A DNA stretch of 6,835 bases, from NCBI GenBank assembly GCA_017556565.1, contig JAFYMQ010000079.1, positions 1 to 6,835 of the forward strand, read 5' to 3'. This document shows positions 1 through 5,466 of this stretch, piece after piece (position 1 is the stretch's first letter; each line of letters begins with the position of its first letter). Origin of the DNA: Clostridia bacterium (GTDB lineage: Bacteria > Bacillota > Clostridia > Oscillospirales > Butyricicoccaceae). The notes under the pieces were generated by a model, which was not told the origin of the DNA, ran no database searches, and saw only the letters and a list, made by a program, of their open reading frames with translations. Made by a program: the position numbers and the translations under genes.

Positions 1-65
1 CCATGGGTCTGCGCGAGATCTGCTCCTATAAGTATATCGTGCGCGGCTGCGGTCAGGTGAGATAA
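1..65 (+). CDS. 3' end of an unidentified gene (partial)
   Basis: The frame with codons starting at base 3 is open from the left edge and ends at TAA 63-65. Its last residues read GLREICSYKYIVRGCGQVR. Codons are mostly C/G-ending, like the confirmed genes here, while the other two plus frames hit stops inside this stretch. The stop directly abuts the GTG start of rlmH, so the two genes are probably cotranscribed and translationally coupled. Twenty codons are too few for me to assign a family. An internal ATG at base 3 exists but is unlikely to be the true start, because the gene presumably extends to the left of the window. Confidence 0.6.
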   Translation, partial: MGLREICSYKYIVRGCGQVR

Positions 66-512
66 GTGCTGTATATCAAACTTATCTGCTGCGGCAAGCT
101 GAAAGAGAGCTTTTACAAGGACGCCTGCGCCGAGTACGAAAAGCGCCTTCAGGCATTCTGCAGGCTGGAGACCTGCCGCCTGCCCGAAGAGGGCGGACTG
201 GAAAAAGAAGCGGTGCGCATCATGGAGGCAATACCCCAGGGTGCATACACAATAGCTATGTGTATCGAGGGCAAGACCATATCCAGCGAGGCGCTTGCCG
301 ACAGGTTTAAGCAGCTTCAAAACAGCGGCGTGTCCAAAATCTGCTTCATAATCGGCTCGTCCGAGGGTATGCATGACTCGGTAAAAGCCAAATCCGACCT
401 GCGCCTGAGTATGTCGCCCATGACTTTCCCACACCATCTGGCACAGGTCATGCTGCTGGAGCAGATATACCGCGCACTGGGCATAAACGGCGGCAATAAG
501 TACCACAAGTAA
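66..512 (+). CDS. rlmH: 23S rRNA (pseudouridine1915-N3)-methyltransferase RlmH
   Basis: RlmH is a small SPOUT-class (knotted) methyltransferase that uses S-adenosylmethionine to methylate N3 of pseudouridine 1915 in helix 69 of 23S rRNA, acting on assembled ribosomes in the cytoplasm. The 148-residue product has the family landmarks: an N-terminal strand (YIKLICCGKLKE), the SAM-site glycine loop IIGSSEG (95-101), FPHHLAQVMLLEQIYRA (121-137) and a C-terminal GNKYHK. Family members are about 155-160 residues, so it is slightly short but complete at both ends. The loop has Ser where many homologues have a second Gly; I believe this is common in Clostridia. The start is GTG 66, immediately after the upstream stop, with AGGTGA at 55-60 as a modest ribosome binding site 5 nt away. 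The gene ends in front of a strong terminator. Confidence 0.95.
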   Translation: MLYIKLICCGKLKESFYKDACAEYEKRLQAFCRLETCRLPEEGGLEKEAVRIMEAIPQGAYTIAMCIEGKTISSEALADRFKQLQNSGVSKICFIIGSSEGMHDSVKAKSDLRLSMSPMTFPHHLAQVMLLEQIYRALGINGGNKYHK

Positions 513-530
513 CATAAACCCATATAATGT

Positions 531-564
531 AAAGCCTTTTGCCTTTATGGCAGAGGGCTTTTTT
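531..564 (+). terminator. Rho-independent terminator after rlmH
   Basis: Bases 531-543 pair with 549-561 in a continuous 13-bp stem with two G-T wobbles. The loop is TTTAT (544-548), and the T-run formed by the 3' arm continues to 564. It lies 18 bp after the rlmH stop and separates rlmH from the nrdDG operon. Confidence 0.9.
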
Positions 565-635
565 ATGTCCTGGGAAAGGGACAGAGCCTTACGAAAAACT
601 ACAAGAAATTGTTTGGAAAAACTGGTTTTTTACCC

Positions 636-665
636 TTGACACCACAATATCTTGTGTTCTATAAT
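636..665 (+). promoter_or_regulatory. Sigma-A promoter of nrdDG
   Basis: Perfect -35 TTGACA (636-641) and perfect -10 TATAAT (660-665) are separated by 18 bp. Transcription would start near 672, giving a leader of about 60 nt before nrdD. The spacer holds the first NrdR-like box, so this strong promoter is probably held down by a repressor. Confidence 0.88.
642..657. promoter_or_regulatory. NrdR box 1
   Basis: CCACAATATCTTGTGT fits the published NrdR box consensus acaCwAtATaTwGtgt at all the strongly conserved positions. NrdR is the ATP-cone repressor of ribonucleotide reductase operons in most bacteria. The box lies between the -35 and -10 elements, where a bound protein would block RNA polymerase. 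The nrdR gene itself is not in the window. Confidence 0.82.
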
Positions 666-681
666 AAATATCGCGGCGAGA

Positions 682-697
682 GCCCAATATTGTGTGA
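682..697. promoter_or_regulatory. NrdR box 2 (weaker)
   Basis: GCCCAATATTGTGTGA keeps the CAATAT core and a GTG half-site of the NrdR consensus, with mismatches at the edges and at one core T. It begins 40 bp after box 1, near four helical turns. NrdR boxes normally occur as phased pairs, often about three turns apart. It would lie just downstream of the predicted transcription start. Confidence 0.6.
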
Positions 698-730
698 TTT
701 TTGAAAAATGAGATACAAGGGGTAAGAAAG

Positions 731-3055
731 ATGTTTACCAAGATCAAAAAGAGAGACGGACGAGAAGTTCCCTACGACAGAGAAAAAATCGCAGCTGCTA
801 TCAGCAAAGCTATGATCGCCTGCAACCGCCGCGACAACGGCGAGAGCGAGCAGATGGCAAAGCTTGTTGAAGAGCGCCTGATCGAGAACTTCGGCGACAA
901 GGCTCCCGGTGTCGAGGATATTCAGGACACCGTTGAGACCATTCTTATGAATAACGGATACGCAATGGTATCCAAAAAGTACATCATCTACCGTGCCGAG
1001 CGCAGCAGAGCAAGAGAGATGAACACCAATCTTATGCGTATCTTCAGCGAGATCACCTTTGCCGATGCCGAGGACAGCGACCTCAAGCGCGACAACGCAA
1101 ACGTTGACGGTGATACCGCTATGGGCACCATGCTCAAGTACGGCAGCGAGGGCGCAAAGGACTTCTACGAGAAGTATATCCTCACCCCCGAGCAGAGCCG
1201 CGCACACCGCGAGGGTGATATCCATATCCACGACTTTGACTTCTACACCCTGACCACCACCTGCTGCCAGATCGACATCGACAAGCTGTTCAAGGGCGGC
1301 TTCTCCAACGGTCACGGCTTTTTGCGTGAGCCCAACGACGTTATGACCTACACCGCTCTGGCATGTATCGCCATTCAGGCAAACCAGAACGATCAGCACG
1401 GCGGTCAGAGTATCCCCAACTTTGACTATGCAATAGCCAAGGGTGTTACCAAGACCTTCCGCCGCATTTATGCTTCCAACTTTGCCAAGGCTGCCGCTCT
1501 GACCGTTCCCGCTATCGCAGACAAGCAGAACGATATCAAGCAGGCTATCAAGCAGCTGTGGAAAGAAAAGGACATCTATCCTCAGATCAATATGAGCGAG
1601 GAGTACAAGCAGTGTGAAGCCGAGATCGCCAAGTCTTACGGCATCGAGGGCGAGGCATACGAGAACATTGCCAAGTTTGCTTATGACAACGCACTGAGCG
1701 AGACCGACAACACCACCTATCAGGCTATGGAAGCTCTGGTACACAACCTCAACACCATGCACTCCCGTGCAGGCAGCCAGACTCCTTTCTCCTCCATCAA
1801 CTACGGTCTTGACACCTCTGCAGAGGGCAGAATGGTCATCAAGAACGTTATGCTTGCCACCGAGGCAGGTCTGGGCAAGGGCGAGACCCCCATTTTCCCC
1901 ATCCAGATCTTCCGTATCAAAGAAGGCATCAACTACAACCCCGGCGAGCCCAACTATGACCTGTTCAAGATAGCTTGCCGCGTCAGCGCCAAGAGACTGT
2001 TCCCCAACTTCAGCTTTGTTGACGCTCCCTATAACCTGCAGTACTACAAGCCCGGCCATCCCGAGACCGAGATCGCATACATGGGTTGCCGTACCAGAGT
2101 TATGGGCAACATCCACGACAGAGAAAAAGAAATCAGCTTTGGCAGAGGTAACCTGTCCTTTACCTCCATCAACCTGCCCAGAATCGCTATCAAGAGCCGC
2201 GGCAACATCGAGTGGTTCTTTGAGGAGCTGGAGCGCAAGCTTGACCTGTGCTCCAAGCAGCTTTATGACCGTTACTGCATCGTCGCACGCAAGAAGATGC
2301 GTAACTTCCCCTTCCTGATGGGTCAGGGCGTATGGATCGATTCGGACAAGATCTCTCCCGACGACGAGCTTGGTGAGATCCTCAAGCACGGCACTCTGTC
2401 GGTCGGCTTCATCGGTCTTGCAGAGACCCTGGTAGCACTTACCGGCAAGCACCACGGCGAGAGCATTCAGTCCCGCAACCTGGGTCTGGACATCATCACC
2501 TTTATGCGTCAGTATATGGACAAGAAGAGCCAGGAGACCCAGCTCAACTACACCCTGCTGGCAACCCCCGCAGAGGGTCTGTCGGGCAGATTCATCAGAA
2601 TGGACAAGAAGAAGTTCGGCATCATCCCCGGTGTTACCGACCGCGATTACTACACCAACAGCTTCCACGTCCCCGTATACTATCCCATCAATGCTATCGA
2701 CAAGATCAATATCGAAGCTCCCTATCACGCACTGACCAACGCAGGTCACATCAGCTACGTCGAGCTTGACGGCGACACCACCCAGAACCTTGAAGCATTC
2801 GAGAAGGTCGTCCGCGCAATGCACGATGCAGGCATCGGCTACGGCTCCATCAACCATCCCGTTGACCGTGACCCCGTCTGCGGCTACACCGGTATCATCG
2901 GCGACGAGTGCCCCTGCTGCGGCAGAAGCGAAGATGACGAAGGTCCTCAGTTTGAGCGTATCCGCCGTATCACCGGCTATCTGGTCGGCACACTGAGCAA
3001 GTGGAACAACGCAAAGCGCGCAGAAGAAAAGGACCGCGTAAAGCACAATGTCTGA
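731..3055 (+). CDS. nrdD: Anaerobic (class III) ribonucleoside-triphosphate reductase NrdD
   Basis: This is the glycyl-radical enzyme that reduces ribonucleoside triphosphates to deoxyribonucleotides without oxygen, in the cytoplasm. ATG 731 is chosen because AAGGGG (717-722) lies 8 nt upstream and the ATP-cone domain then starts at once (KIKKRDGREVPYD, residues 4-16). The in-frame TTG at 701 has no such site. The 774 residues comprise an ATP-cone (about 3-92) for dATP/ATP activity control and a ten-stranded barrel. The barrel carries candidate active-site cysteines in TTTCCQID (C178/C179) and YMGCRTRV (C453). A C-terminal cysteine cluster (C717, C727, C729, C730) probably binds zinc. The radical motif RITGYL has Gly749, 25 residues from the C-terminus. 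The first CxxC of the zinc site reads DPVC, so one of the usual four ligands seems replaced or moved. The gene overlaps nrdG by 8 bp. Confidence 0.97.
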   Translation: MFTKIKKRDGREVPYDREKIAAAISKAMIACNRRDNGESEQMAKLVEERLIENFGDKAPGVEDIQDTVETILMNNGYAMVSKKYIIYRAERSRAREMNTNLMRIFSEITFADAEDSDLKRDNANVDGDTAMGTMLKYGSEGAKDFYEKYILTPEQSRAHREGDIHIHDFDFYTLTTTCCQIDIDKLFKGGFSNGHGFLREPNDVMTYTALACIAIQANQNDQHGGQSIPNFDYAIAKGVTKTFRRIYASNFAKAAALTVPAIADKQNDIKQAIKQLWKEKDIYPQINMSEEYKQCEAEIAKSYGIEGEAYENIAKFAYDNALSETDNTTYQAMEALVHNLNTMHSRAGSQTPFSSINYGLDTSAEGRMVIKNVMLATEAGLGKGETPIFPIQIFRIKEGINYNPGEPNYDLFKIACRVSAKRLFPNFSFVDAPYNLQYYKPGHPETEIAYMGCRTRVMGNIHDREKEISFGRGNLSFTSINLPRIAIKSRGNIEWFFEELERKLDLCSKQLYDRYCIVARKKMRNFPFLMGQGVWIDSDKISPDDELGEILKHGTLSVGFIGLAETLVALTGKHHGESIQSRNLGLDIITFMRQYMDKKSQETQLNYTLLATPAEGLSGRFIRMDKKKFGIIPGVTDRDYYTNSFHVPVYYPINAIDKINIEAPYHALTNAGHISYVELDGDTTQNLEAFEKVVRAMHDAGIGYGSINHPVDRDPVCGYTGIIGDECPCCGRSEDDEGPQFERIRRITGYLVGTLSKWNNAKRAEEKDRVKHNV

Positions 3056-3560
3056 ACTGAGAATAGCGGGTGTTGTCCCTGAGTCTATCGTAGACGGCCC
3101 CGGCTTCAGATTTACAGTATTCACTCAGGGCTGCCCCCACCACTGCGAAGGCTGCCACAACCCCAACACCCACGATTTCAGCGGGGGAGAGGTGGTTGAC
3201 ACCGATACCCTGTGGGAACGGATAAAAAAAGATATCCTCCTGTCGGGCGTTACCTTTTCGGGCGGTGAGCCTTTTGAGCAGGCAGGCAATCTGCTGGATC
3301 TTGCGCGCAAAATAAAGGGCGCTAAGCTGGAGCTTGCCGCATACTCGGGCTATACCTTTGATGAGCTGGTTGCTGCGGGCGGTGACAAGCTTGAGCTGCT
3401 CAAGCTGTGCGACGTGCTGGTTGACGGCAGGTTCGTACTGGCTCAGCGCAGCCTGATGCTCAGATTCCGCGGCTCCAAGAATCAGCGCCTTATCGACGTG
3501 CAGCGCTCTCTGAGTGAGGGTTGCGTGCAGGAGATACACGACGGCCGCTGGCAGGACTGA
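3048..3560 (+). CDS. nrdG: Anaerobic ribonucleotide reductase activating protein NrdG (radical SAM)
   Basis: NrdG uses a [4Fe-4S] cluster to cleave S-adenosylmethionine and install the glycyl radical on NrdD (Gly749 here). The 170-residue protein has the radical SAM motif CPHHCEGC (C29, C33, C36; CxxxCxxC), which binds the cluster. It also has the SAM-binding SGGEP (71-75) and an N-terminal VDGPGFRFTVFTQGC typical of the NrdG/PFL-activase group. Its length and direct pairing with nrdD favour NrdG over the longer pyruvate formate-lyase activase. The ATG at 3048 lies inside the end of nrdD. The only purine-rich site, AAGGA at 3029-3033, is 14 nt away and weak, so translation is probably coupled to nrdD. 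A terminator follows 23 bp after the stop. Confidence 0.96.
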   Translation: MSELRIAGVVPESIVDGPGFRFTVFTQGCPHHCEGCHNPNTHDFSGGEVVDTDTLWERIKKDILLSGVTFSGGEPFEQAGNLLDLARKIKGAKLELAAYSGYTFDELVAAGGDKLELLKLCDVLVDGRFVLAQRSLMLRFRGSKNQRLIDVQRSLSEGCVQEIHDGRWQD

Positions 3561-3583
3561 AAACTTTACACACACCAAATACC

Positions 3584-3619
3584 AAAGACCTCCGAAGATA
3601 GCTTCGGAGGTCTTTTTTT
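3584..3619 (+). terminator. Rho-independent terminator of nrdDG
   Basis: Bases 3584-3597 and 3602-3615 form a perfect 14-bp stem around the loop ATAG, followed by further T residues to 3619. It ends the nrdDG transcript. Read from the other strand, the same stem is followed only by its own three T residues and then GG, so it would be a weaker stop for the convergent small locus. Confidence 0.93.
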
Positions 3620-3641
3620 GTGTCTGTATTCCATACTATGT

Positions 3642-3665
3642 AGAGCGGCGCTTGCGCGCCGTTCT
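3642..3665 (-). terminator. GNRA-loop hairpin just after the Cys-rich gene
   Basis: In the minus-strand transcript bases 3665-3656 pair with 3651-3642 in a 10-bp GC-rich stem with one G-U pair, closed by the loop GCAA, a stable GNRA-type tetraloop. It starts 3 nt after the stop of the 88-residue ORF. There is no U-tract, so it may protect the mRNA 3' end, or help termination together with the shared stem at 3584-3615, rather than act as a classical terminator. Its placement supports a real minus-strand gene. Confidence 0.5.
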
Positions 3666-3668
3666 GCC

Positions 3669-3935
3669 TTAGCCCTGCATTGTGCACAGGGTATTGGCGA
3701 TCTGCGACAGACTCTGGCTTATTGCCTGCAGGCTGTTTTGGGAGGTGTAGCCCTCGCCGTAGTATATACACATGGGCACGTCAACGTATCGGCTGCAATA
3801 GCAGCAGGTGTATTCTCTGCCGCTGCCCGAGCAGCCGGAGCTGCCGCCCGATCGTGCGGACAACCCGCAGCCGGAGTTGCAGCCGCAGCCCGAACATCCC
3901 GTCCAGCCTGTGCATCTGTTTTGGTATGAGTACAT
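3669..3935 (-). CDS. Small cysteine/glycine-rich protein, unknown function
   Basis: I do not recognise this 88-residue protein. It has 11 cysteines (8, 14, 17, 19, 23, 35, 44, 45, 47, 56, 84). Residues 8-40 are almost entirely Gly, Ser and Cys with CxC and CxxC spacings, followed by YTCCYCSRY (42-50). The last 28 residues (from about 61) have a regular hydrophobic pattern suggesting an amphipathic helix. No signal peptide or membrane segment is seen. AAGGCGG at 3949-3943 sits 7 nt before the ATG. C/G-ending codons match the neighbours, and a hairpin follows the stop. A competing frame (4006-3719) gives an Ala/Pro-rich product typical of a shadow. A metal-binding protein, spore-coat component or modified peptide precursor are all possible; nothing in the sequence decides between them. 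No modifying enzyme is adjacent. Confidence 0.6.
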   Translation of the reverse strand: MYSYQNRCTGWTGCSGCGCNSGCGLSARSGGSSGCSGSGREYTCCYCSRYVDVPMCIYYGEGYTSQNSLQAISQSLSQIANTLCTMQG

Positions 3936-3947
3936 CCTTTCACCGCC

Positions 3948-3983
3948 TTGTATAGAATATGGAACACGCTATATTCTATGCAG
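3948..3983 (-). repeat. Inverted repeat abutting the Cys-rich gene's ribosome binding site
   Basis: ATAGAATAT (3952-3960) and ATATTCTAT (3971-3979) are perfect 9-bp inverted arms around a 10-bp spacer. With wobble pairs the stem can extend to 3948/3983 and inward by two more pairs. In the minus-strand RNA the hairpin ends at the Shine-Dalgarno sequence of the 88-residue ORF, and the extended form pairs its first bases. It could tune translation or be a protein site. It lacks a U-tract, so it is not a terminator. Confidence 0.5.
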
Positions 3984-4002
3984 CCGCTGTTTGAGATGTT
4001 AC

Positions 4003-4059
4003 TCATCTTTCGCTGGGGCGGTAGGGCTGGTCTTTGAATATCAGGTCATCTATATCCAT
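4003..4059 (-). CDS. 18-codon ORF, possible leader peptide or gene remnant
   Basis: An ORF reading MDIDDLIFKDQPYRPSER starts at ATG 4059-4057, with a perfect GGAGG (4074-4070) 10 nt upstream, one of the best ribosome binding sites in the window. Codons look like those of real genes here. It stops at TGA 4005-4003, which forms an ATGA overlap with another frame starting at 4006 (MSNISNSGCIEYSVFHILYK and onward). That frame looks protein-like for about 24 codons, then becomes the Ala/Pro-rich shadow of the Cys-rich gene. Either this is a short leader peptide coupled to downstream translation, or a gene broken by frameshifts. I cannot tell which. No known family is recognised. Confidence 0.4.
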   Translation of the reverse strand: MDIDDLIFKDQPYRPSER

Positions 4060-4096
4060 GGTGTTTTTTCCTCCTGTCAATGTAGTCACTCTGACC

Positions 4097-4125
4097 AGTA
4101 TATTCAGCTTGCTGCAAAAAATACA
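4097..4125 (-). promoter_or_regulatory. Weak candidate promoter for the minus-strand small locus
   Basis: On the minus strand TATACT (4102-4097) is a fair -10, and TGTATT (4125-4120), 17 bp upstream, is a poor -35. Transcription would begin near 4090, about 16 bp before the GGAGG of the 18-codon ORF. It is the best candidate in this strand's upstream region, but the match is modest. Confidence 0.3.
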
Positions 4126-4135
4126 CAGATAGGTA

Positions 4136-4164
4136 TTGACAATTTCAAAACCTCATGTTATTAT
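4136..4164 (+). promoter_or_regulatory. Sigma-A promoter of the gntR-ABC operon
   Basis: TTGACA (4136-4141, perfect -35) and TATTAT (4159-4164, one mismatch) are separated by the optimal 17 bp. The start site should fall near 4171, inside the palindromic operator. This indicates a strong promoter kept off by the operon's own repressor. Confidence 0.88.
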
Positions 4165-4167
4165 GCA

Positions 4168-4192
4168 AGTGTATTAAGACACTTAATACACT
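4168..4192. promoter_or_regulatory. YtrA-type operator (perfect palindrome)
   Basis: AGTGTATTAAG (4168-4178) and CTTAATACACT (4182-4192) are perfect 11-bp inverted arms around ACA. The ends read AGTGTA-N13-TACACT, essentially the site described for Bacillus subtilis YtrA (AGTGTA-N13-AACACT). It starts 3 bp after the -10 box and covers the predicted transcription start, the position expected for a repressor. The likely ligand is the GntR protein encoded just downstream, giving autoregulation. Confidence 0.85.
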
Positions 4193-4217
4193 CAAGACAC
4201 AAAAAGGAGGGATTATA

Positions 4218-4589
4218 TTGGCAGTTATTGATTTTCGCGGAGGAGAGCCGGTATATATCCAACTCAAAGAACGATTACGCGGCTACATAATCTCGGGCGT
4301 GTTCAAGCCCGATGAGAGGATGCCCAGCGTAAGAGAGCTTGCATCCGGCCTGTCTGTAAACCCCAACACAATACAGCGTGCCTACCGCGAGCTTGAAGAA
4401 GAAGGCTATATCTACACCGTCAGCGGCAGGGGCAGTTTTGCCGCATCGGGCGAGCAGGTGTATCAAAAACGCTGCGACGAGCTCAAATCCGCCCTCAGAC
4501 AGACGGTAAAAGAGCTGGCATTTTTGGGGCTCAGCCGTGACGAGCTTATTTCTATGGTAAAGGAGGAGTACACAGATGATAGAGGTTAA
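4218..4589 (+). CDS. GntR-family transcriptional repressor, YtrA subfamily
   Basis: This 123-residue regulator has an N-terminal GntR winged helix-turn-helix (about residues 10-77). Visible motifs are EPVYIQLKERLRGYI (10-24), the helix-turn-helix PSVRELA (36-42) and VNPNTIQRAY (47-56), and the wing YTVSGRGSF (66-74). A short two-helix tail (about 82-118) serves dimerisation in YtrA-type proteins, which lack the large ligand-binding domain of other GntR members. The TTG at 4218 is chosen because AAGGAGG (4204-4210) lies 7 nt upstream and the family motif starts right after. The in-frame TTG near 4155 lies inside the promoter. The gene overlaps the ABC ATPase gene by 14 bp, so regulator and transporter are made together. 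By analogy with the B. subtilis ytr operon it may be derepressed by cell-envelope stress; the inducer here is unknown. Confidence 0.93.
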   Translation: MAVIDFRGGEPVYIQLKERLRGYIISGVFKPDERMPSVRELASGLSVNPNTIQRAYRELEEEGYIYTVSGRGSFAASGEQVYQKRCDELKSALRQTVKELAFLGLSRDELISMVKEEYTDDRG

Positions 4590-5466
4590 AGGTCTTGTCA
4601 AGACTTTTGATAATTTCCGTGCCCTTGACGGGGTCGATCTGTTTGCACCCCGAGGCGGAGTATACGGTCTCGTGGGCGCTAACGGCGCAGGCAAAACCAC
4701 ACTTATCCGCCATCTTACGGGCGTATACCGTCAGGATGGGGGCAGTATTACAATAGATGGCCAGCAGGTGTATGAAAACAACGCCATCAAGCAGCGGATA
4801 GCATATATCCCTGATGACGTGTTCTATTTTCTTGCATCCAGCACCCAGGATATGAAGAGCTTTTACAAGAGCGTTTACAATCGGTTTGACGAGGACAGAT
4901 ACAACAAGCTGCGCGATGCGTTTTCGGTAGACGAAAAGCGTCCCGTGCGCCTGCTGTCCCGCGGTATGCAGAAACAGTCGGCATTCTGGCTGGCTATGTG
5001 CATGCATCCCGACGTGATGATACTTGACGAGCCTGTGGACGGACTTGACCCTGTCATGCGCCGCCAGATATGGAGCCTGCTCATGCAGGACGTCACCGAG
5101 CGGGGAATGACCGTGCTGGTCTCCTCCCACAATCTGCGTGAGCTTGAGGATGTGTGCGATCACGTCGGCGTTATCAACAAGGGCAAAATGATGCTCGAGC
5201 GCTCTCTCAGCTCCCTGCAGGACAATATCGTCAAGCTGCAGATAGTTGTGCCCGATGAGCTTGATACAAGCGGACTTGAGGTGCTGCATCACAGCACCAC
5301 CGGCAGAATACATACCCTGATAGTACGCGGCAGCGCTCAGGAGGTCACCGAAAAAGCCTCGGCAAAAGACCCCGTATTCTTCGATATTCTGCCTATCTCT
5401 CTTGAGGAGATATTCATCTATGAGCTGGGAGGTGTAGACTATGCTGTCAAAGAAATCGTACTTTGA
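4576..5466 (+). CDS. ABC transporter ATP-binding protein (YtrB-like)
   Basis: This 296-residue cytoplasmic nucleotide-binding subunit powers the adjacent permease. It shows Walker A GANGAGKTT (34-42), a degenerate signature LSRGMQKQ (127-134), Walker B VMILDEP (147-153), D-loop GLDP (156-159) and the H-loop histidine in SSHNL (H185). The Q-loop position reads YIPDD, with Asp in place of Gln, as in several ABC-2-type exporter ATPases. After about residue 210 comes the C-terminal extension typical of this group, ending in ISLEEIFIYE. AAGGAGG (4560-4566) lies 9 nt before the ATG. The start is inside gntR and the end overlaps the permease gene by 26 bp. Its pairing with a YtrA-like regulator suggests a stress-induced ABC-2 exporter; the substrate is unknown. 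Confidence 0.94.
   Translation: MIEVKGLVKTFDNFRALDGVDLFAPRGGVYGLVGANGAGKTTLIRHLTGVYRQDGGSITIDGQQVYENNAIKQRIAYIPDDVFYFLASSTQDMKSFYKSVYNRFDEDRYNKLRDAFSVDEKRPVRLLSRGMQKQSAFWLAMCMHPDVMILDEPVDGLDPVMRRQIWSLLMQDVTERGMTVLVSSHNLRELEDVCDHVGVINKGKMMLERSLSSLQDNIVKLQIVVPDELDTSGLEVLHHSTTGRIHTLIVRGSAQEVTEKASAKDPVFFDILPISLEEIFIYELGGVDYAVKEIVL

Noticed and set aside
616..629. AAAAAC/GTTTTT inverted repeat upstream of the nrdD promoter
   Set aside because: A 2-nt loop and six weak pairs make a poor hairpin. It is more simply an A/T-tract upstream of the -35 box.
659..3124. An 821-codon minus-strand open frame opposite nrdD
   Set aside because: It is a shadow of the biased codons of nrdD: the product is Val/Leu/Ala/Asp-rich with no recognisable domain, and nrdD on the plus strand has every expected motif.
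2970..3578. A 202-codon minus-strand frame opposite nrdG
   Set aside because: It runs across the nrdD-nrdG junction and gives no family motif, while nrdG carries a full radical SAM signature.
3719..4006. The 95-codon minus-strand frame as a full-length protein
   Set aside because: Its first 24 codons look plausible, but the rest is Ala/Pro-rich low-complexity sequence, the expected off-frame reading of the Gly/Ser/Cys codons of the 88-residue ORF. It is kept only as a possible coupling frame.
4075..4080. A minus-strand TTGACA just before the GGAGG of the 18-codon ORF
   Set aside because: No acceptable -10 lies 16-18 bp downstream, and transcription would start after the ribosome binding site and start codon, so it cannot be that ORF's promoter.
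3618..4290. Three plus-strand frames (103, 91 and 160 codons) between nrdG and the gntR gene
   Set aside because: They lack good ribosome binding sites, cross the GntR promoter and operator, and their composition fits antisense reading of the minus-strand locus.
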